NCBI RefSeq assembly: GCF_036227605.1
Contig: NZ_CP109487.1
Span: forward strand, 1,860,001 to 1,924,000
Length of the DNA: 64,000 nt
Origin: Streptomyces sp. NBC_01439
Lineage (GTDB): Bacteria; Actinomycetota; Actinomycetes; Streptomycetales; Streptomycetaceae
Reading direction: 5' to 3'
Shown here piece after piece: positions 61,617-64,000 of this stretch (within the stretch, counting starts at the first letter, position 1; each line of letters starts with the position of its first letter). A program made the translations under genes and the position numbers. The notes below the pieces were generated by a model. The model saw nothing but the letters and a program-made list of their open reading frames with translations, ran no database searches and was not told the origin of the DNA.

Positions 61617-62369
61617 ATGTCCGGGTACCGACTCCACGACCGTGCCGTCCTGCTCGCGGCCCTCGTGATCCCCTTCTTCGTTGCGCTCGCGCTCGTACCG
61701 TTCCGAACCGACCTTTCAGCGACGAACGAGGCTCTGATCATGGTCGTCGCGGTGGTCGTGGTCGCCGCGCTCGGCACCCGGGCGGCCGGGGCGCTGGCCG
61801 CACTGTCCGCGGCTGCCTGGTTCGATTTCTTCCTCACCAGGCCCTACCAGCAGTTCGCCATCGCCGACGGTGACGAGATCCAGACAGCTTTCCTCCTGCT
61901 CGTCGTCGGACTGATCGTTTCGCAGCTGGCCGTACGCGTACGGAGGCTCCGGACGGTCGTGGTCACCGACGCCGCGCACCTGTCCAGCCTCCAGGGAACC
62001 GCTCGGCTGGCCGAGGACGGCAGCTCACCGGAAGCAGTGGTCGAGTACGTGCGCCGCGAGCTCGTCGGCCTGCTGGGCCTGCGCAGCTGCCGCTTCGAGT
62101 ACGGCAGGCTGCTCGGGCACCGGCCGCGCCTGCAGCACGACGGCAGCCTGTGGCTGCGCAGCGGCAGCCGCATCACCGAGTACGCCGACTGGCCGGACGG
62201 GGAGACCGAACTGCGCGTCGTCGGCGGAGGCCACTACTACGGCCGCTTCCTCCTCGATCCACTCCCGGGCCGCCCCCTGCCCCCCGAAGAGGCCCGCCTG
62301 GTGGCCGTCGCGCTGGCCGCGCAGGCCGGCGCCGCCCTGGACACAGCCGGCCTGTCCCACCAGGGCTGA
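61617..62369 (+). CDS. DUF4118 (KdpD-like membrane) sensor without kinase
   Basis: A 250-residue protein starting at ATG 61617 after GGGAGG. Four closely spaced membrane helices occupy about 8-100: AVLLAALVIPFFVALALVPF, EALIMVVAVVVVAALGTRAAGALAALSAAAWFDFFLTRPYQQFAI (KdpD TM signature) and TAFLLLVVGLIVSQLAV. The C-terminal ~140 residues are a GAF-like domain. KdpD's USP-like N-terminus and histidine kinase are absent. It may sense membrane potassium state or modulate Kdp expression. It lies between two kdpF genes. Confidence 0.8.
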   Translation: MSGYRLHDRAVLLAALVIPFFVALALVPFRTDLSATNEALIMVVAVVVVAALGTRAAGALAALSAAAWFDFFLTRPYQQFAIADGDEIQTAFLLLVVGLIVSQLAVRVRRLRTVVVTDAAHLSSLQGTARLAEDGSSPEAVVEYVRRELVGLLGLRSCRFEYGRLLGHRPRLQHDGSLWLRSGSRITEYADWPDGETELRVVGGGHYYGRFLLDPLPGRPLPPEEARLVAVALAAQAGAALDTAGLSHQG

Positions 62370-62399
62370 CTGGCGATTCACGGCTTCACGCGTAAGCGT

Positions 62400-62453
62400 G
62401 GCGTTAAGAGTTCCCCTGCGCCCGTATGGACCCCGTCAAGGTGTCTTAACGCC
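62400..62453. promoter_or_regulatory. Inverted repeat upstream of kdpFA
   Basis: GGCGTTAAGA (62400-62409) and TCTTAACGCC (62444-62453) are 10-bp perfect inverted arms 34 nt apart, ahead of the small-peptide/kdpF/kdpA unit. A half-like CCTTAACGC lies near 56670 in front of the APC gene. A candidate KdpE or other K+-responsive site; a hairpin is also possible. Confidence 0.45.
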
Positions 62454-62528
62454 GGGCTGAAGACACGGTTATCTCGTCATCGGCCATCTGGCCGATTCAT
62501 TTCCTCCCTCTTCATCCAGGAGCTCACG

Positions 62529-62612
62529 GTGGCCGATCTGGCCTTCGTCGTCACCACGGTCGCGGTGTTCGCGCTGGTGGCTCTCATCGCCCGGGGGGTG
62601 ACCAAGCTGTGA
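62529..62612 (+). CDS. 27-residue membrane peptide upstream of kdpF
   Basis: VADLAFVVTTVAVFALVALI then ARGVTKL, one hydrophobic helix with a basic end. Start GTG 62529; its TGA overlaps the GTG of kdpF (GTGA), so the two are coupled. Too short for a family call but conserved-looking in shape. It may be an extra Kdp accessory peptide. Confidence 0.65.
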   Translation: MADLAFVVTTVAVFALVALIARGVTKL

Positions 62613-62698
62613 ACGCCGAAAACATCGTCGGCCTCGTGGTGGCCGTCTCCCTGCTCGGATACCTCGTCCTCGCCCTTGTGTACCCGGAGAGGTTCTAG
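62609..62698 (+). CDS. kdpF: KdpF (second copy)
   Basis: A 29-residue peptide, VNAENIVGLVVAVSLLGYLV then LALVYPERF, starting at GTG 62609. It is closely related to the copy at 61493 and lies 6 bp before kdpA, the normal kdpFA arrangement. Confidence 0.88.
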   Translation: MNAENIVGLVVAVSLLGYLVLALVYPERF

Positions 62699-62704
62699 CC
62701 ACCG

Positions 62705-64000
62705 ATGAGTCCCGTTCTCGCTGGTGTGCTCCAGCTCCTCGCACTGATCGCCGCGCTCGCGCTGGCCTACCGCCCCCTGGGCGACTACATGGCCCGCGTC
62801 TACTCCTCCGAGAAGCACTACAAGCCGGAGAAGTGGATCTACAAGGCCATCGGCGCCAACCCGTCGGCCGAGATGCGCTGGCCCGCCTACCTGCGCGCCG
62901 TCCTCGCCTTCTCCGCGGTCAGCGTCCTCTTCCTCTACGCCCTCCAGCGCGCCCAGGGCATCCTGCCCGGCTCGCTCGGCTTCGTGGCGATCGACCCGGA
63001 CCAGGCCTTCAACACCGCCGCGTCCTTCGTGTCGAACACGAACTGGCAGTCGTACTACGGCGAGCAGGCCATGGGCCACGTCGTACAGACCGGCGGCCTC
63101 GCGGTCCAGAACTTCGTCTCCGCCGCCGTCGGCATGGCCGTCGCCGTCGCCCTCGTACGGGGCTTCGCGCGCTCCCGCACCGGAGAGCTCGGCAACTTCT
63201 GGGCCGACCTGGTCCGCGGTGTCTTCCGCATCCTGCTGCCCATCTCCGTGATCGGCGCGGTCATCCTCGTCGCGTGCGGCGCCATCCAGAACTTCGCCGG
63301 AATCCACGAGGTCGGCCAGTTCCTCGGCGGCACCCAGCAGTGGAACGGCGGCGCCGTCGCCTCCCAGGAGGTCATCAAGGAGCTGGGCACCAACGGCGGC
63401 GGCTACTTCAACGCCAACTCCGCCCACCCCTTCGAGAACCCCAACCCGTTCTCGAACCTCTTCGAGATCTTCCTGATCCTGCTCATCCCGTTCTCCCTGA
63501 CCCGCACCTTCGGCCGCATGGTCGGAAACCTGCGCCAGGGCTACGCGATCCTCGCGACCATGGCCACCATCTGGCTCGGGTTCGTCGCACTGATGATGTG
63601 GACCGAGTTCGCCGGTAACGGCCCTGCCTTCGACATCGCCGGCGGGGCGATGGAGGGCAAGGAGACCCGCTTCGGTATCGCCGCGTCCTCGATCTTCTCC
63701 GTGTCCACGACCCTGACGTCCACGGGTGCCGTCAACTCCTTCCACTCCTCCTTCACCGGTCTCGGCGGCGGCATCCAGCTGCTGGGCATGCAGCTCGGTG
63801 AGATCGCGCCCGGCGGTGTCGGCTCCGGCCTCTACGGCATGCTGATCATGGCGATCATCGCGGTGTTCATCGCCGGCCTGATGGTCGGCCGCACCCCCGA
63901 GTACCTGGGCAAGAAGATCGGCACCCGCGAGATCAAGTTCGCGGCCTGCTACATCCTCATCACCCCGGCCCTGGTGCTGGGCTTCACCGCCGCCGCGATG
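62705..64000 (+). CDS. kdpA: Potassium-transporting ATPase subunit A (partial at window end)
   Basis: The first 432 residues of KdpA, the K+-translocating channel-like subunit, are in the window; the full protein is about 555 residues. Start ATG 62705 ([26 protein letters not shown]). Selectivity-filter-like loops are visible, including [37 protein letters not shown] and [30 protein letters not shown]. The rest of the operon (kdpB, kdpC) presumably lies beyond the window. Confidence 0.95.
   Translation, partial: MSPVLAGVLQLLALIAALALAYRPLGDYMARVYSSEKHYKPEKWIYKAIGANPSAEMRWPAYLRAVLAFSAVSVLFLYALQRAQGILPGSLGFVAIDPDQAFNTAASFVSNTNWQSYYGEQAMGHVVQTGGLAVQNFVSAAVGMAVAVALVRGFARSRTGELGNFWADLVRGVFRILLPISVIGAVILVACGAIQNFAGIHEVGQFLGGTQQWNGGAVASQEVIKELGTNGGGYFNANSAHPFENPNPFSNLFEIFLILLIPFSLTRTFGRMVGNLRQGYAILATMATIWLGFVALMMWTEFAGNGPAFDIAGGAMEGKETRFGIAASSIFSVSTTLTSTGAVNSFHSSFTGLGGGIQLLGMQLGEIAPGGVGSGLYGMLIMAIIAVFIAGLMVGRTPEYLGKKIGTREIKFAACYILITPALVLGFTAAAM

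Overview
The window is very GC-rich, with strong third-position GC bias, long antisense open frames and GTG starts. It carries many actinomycete families: Tat and lipoprotein signals, SAV_915, a PadR-DUF1048-ABC cassette and KimA/Kdp. This points to a Streptomyces-like actinomycete (Streptomycetaceae). All calls come from reading sequence and translations; no database search was run.

Region 1 (1-11.9 kb) is an agmatine/guanidine deiminase island. It has four agmatine-deiminase (PAD_porph) family genes: one cytosolic, one Tat-exported, one Tat-lipoprotein, and one fused to an ABC oligopeptide-type solute-binding lipoprotein. It also has two paralogous TetR regulators, decayed urease genes (ureAB, ureC), a Ser/Thr kinase and a DUF4436 membrane protein. 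Five copies of a TetR-type operator, consensus TTGACTGAAAATTCAGTCAA, precede the transcription units, so the island looks like a self-contained regulon. The solute-binding fusion is interrupted by an in-frame TAG.

Region 2 (11.9-23.5 kb) has a GNAT acetyltransferase, a PAP2 membrane phosphatase, an NfeD/flotillin pair with a 25-bp tandem repeat between the genes, and a PucR/CdaR regulator. A TetR gene then diverges, across a perfect 20-nt palindrome, from a rare MFS-ABC exporter fusion that is translationally coupled to a second half-ABC transporter. This pair resembles the YbtX/YbtP/YbtQ siderophore transport set.

Region 3 (23.8-46.5 kb) is an accessory island. It starts with a putative nuclease-fold protein and a zinc-ribbon protein. 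After a gene-poor stretch comes a 14.4-kb co-directional operon: LCAT-like lipase; caspase-NACHT-WD40; pseudokinase-SF1 helicase; winged-helix/PLD protein; GHKL ATPase. The kinase-helicase plus PLD pair matches the type I Mokosh anti-phage architecture. The flanking caspase, lipase and GHKL genes suggest a larger, undescribed conflict system. Its right side holds a broken membrane-protein gene, a truncated IS5-family element cut by an intact IS3 element, xis and int remnants, and a tRNA-Pro 3' fragment that looks like an attachment site.

Region 4 (46.6-54.4 kb) has a universal stress protein, SAV_915-lysA, a MerR pair, a P450 remnant, a PadR-DUF1048-DUF1048-ABC transporter operon with a clear operator, and a duplicated 3' end of lysA.

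Region 5 (54.4-64 kb) is a potassium-homeostasis block: an APC/KUP-like permease, a stand-alone kdpB, a KimA-type K+ importer, two kdpF genes, a DUF4118 sensor lacking a kinase, a 27-residue membrane peptide, and kdpA running off the end.
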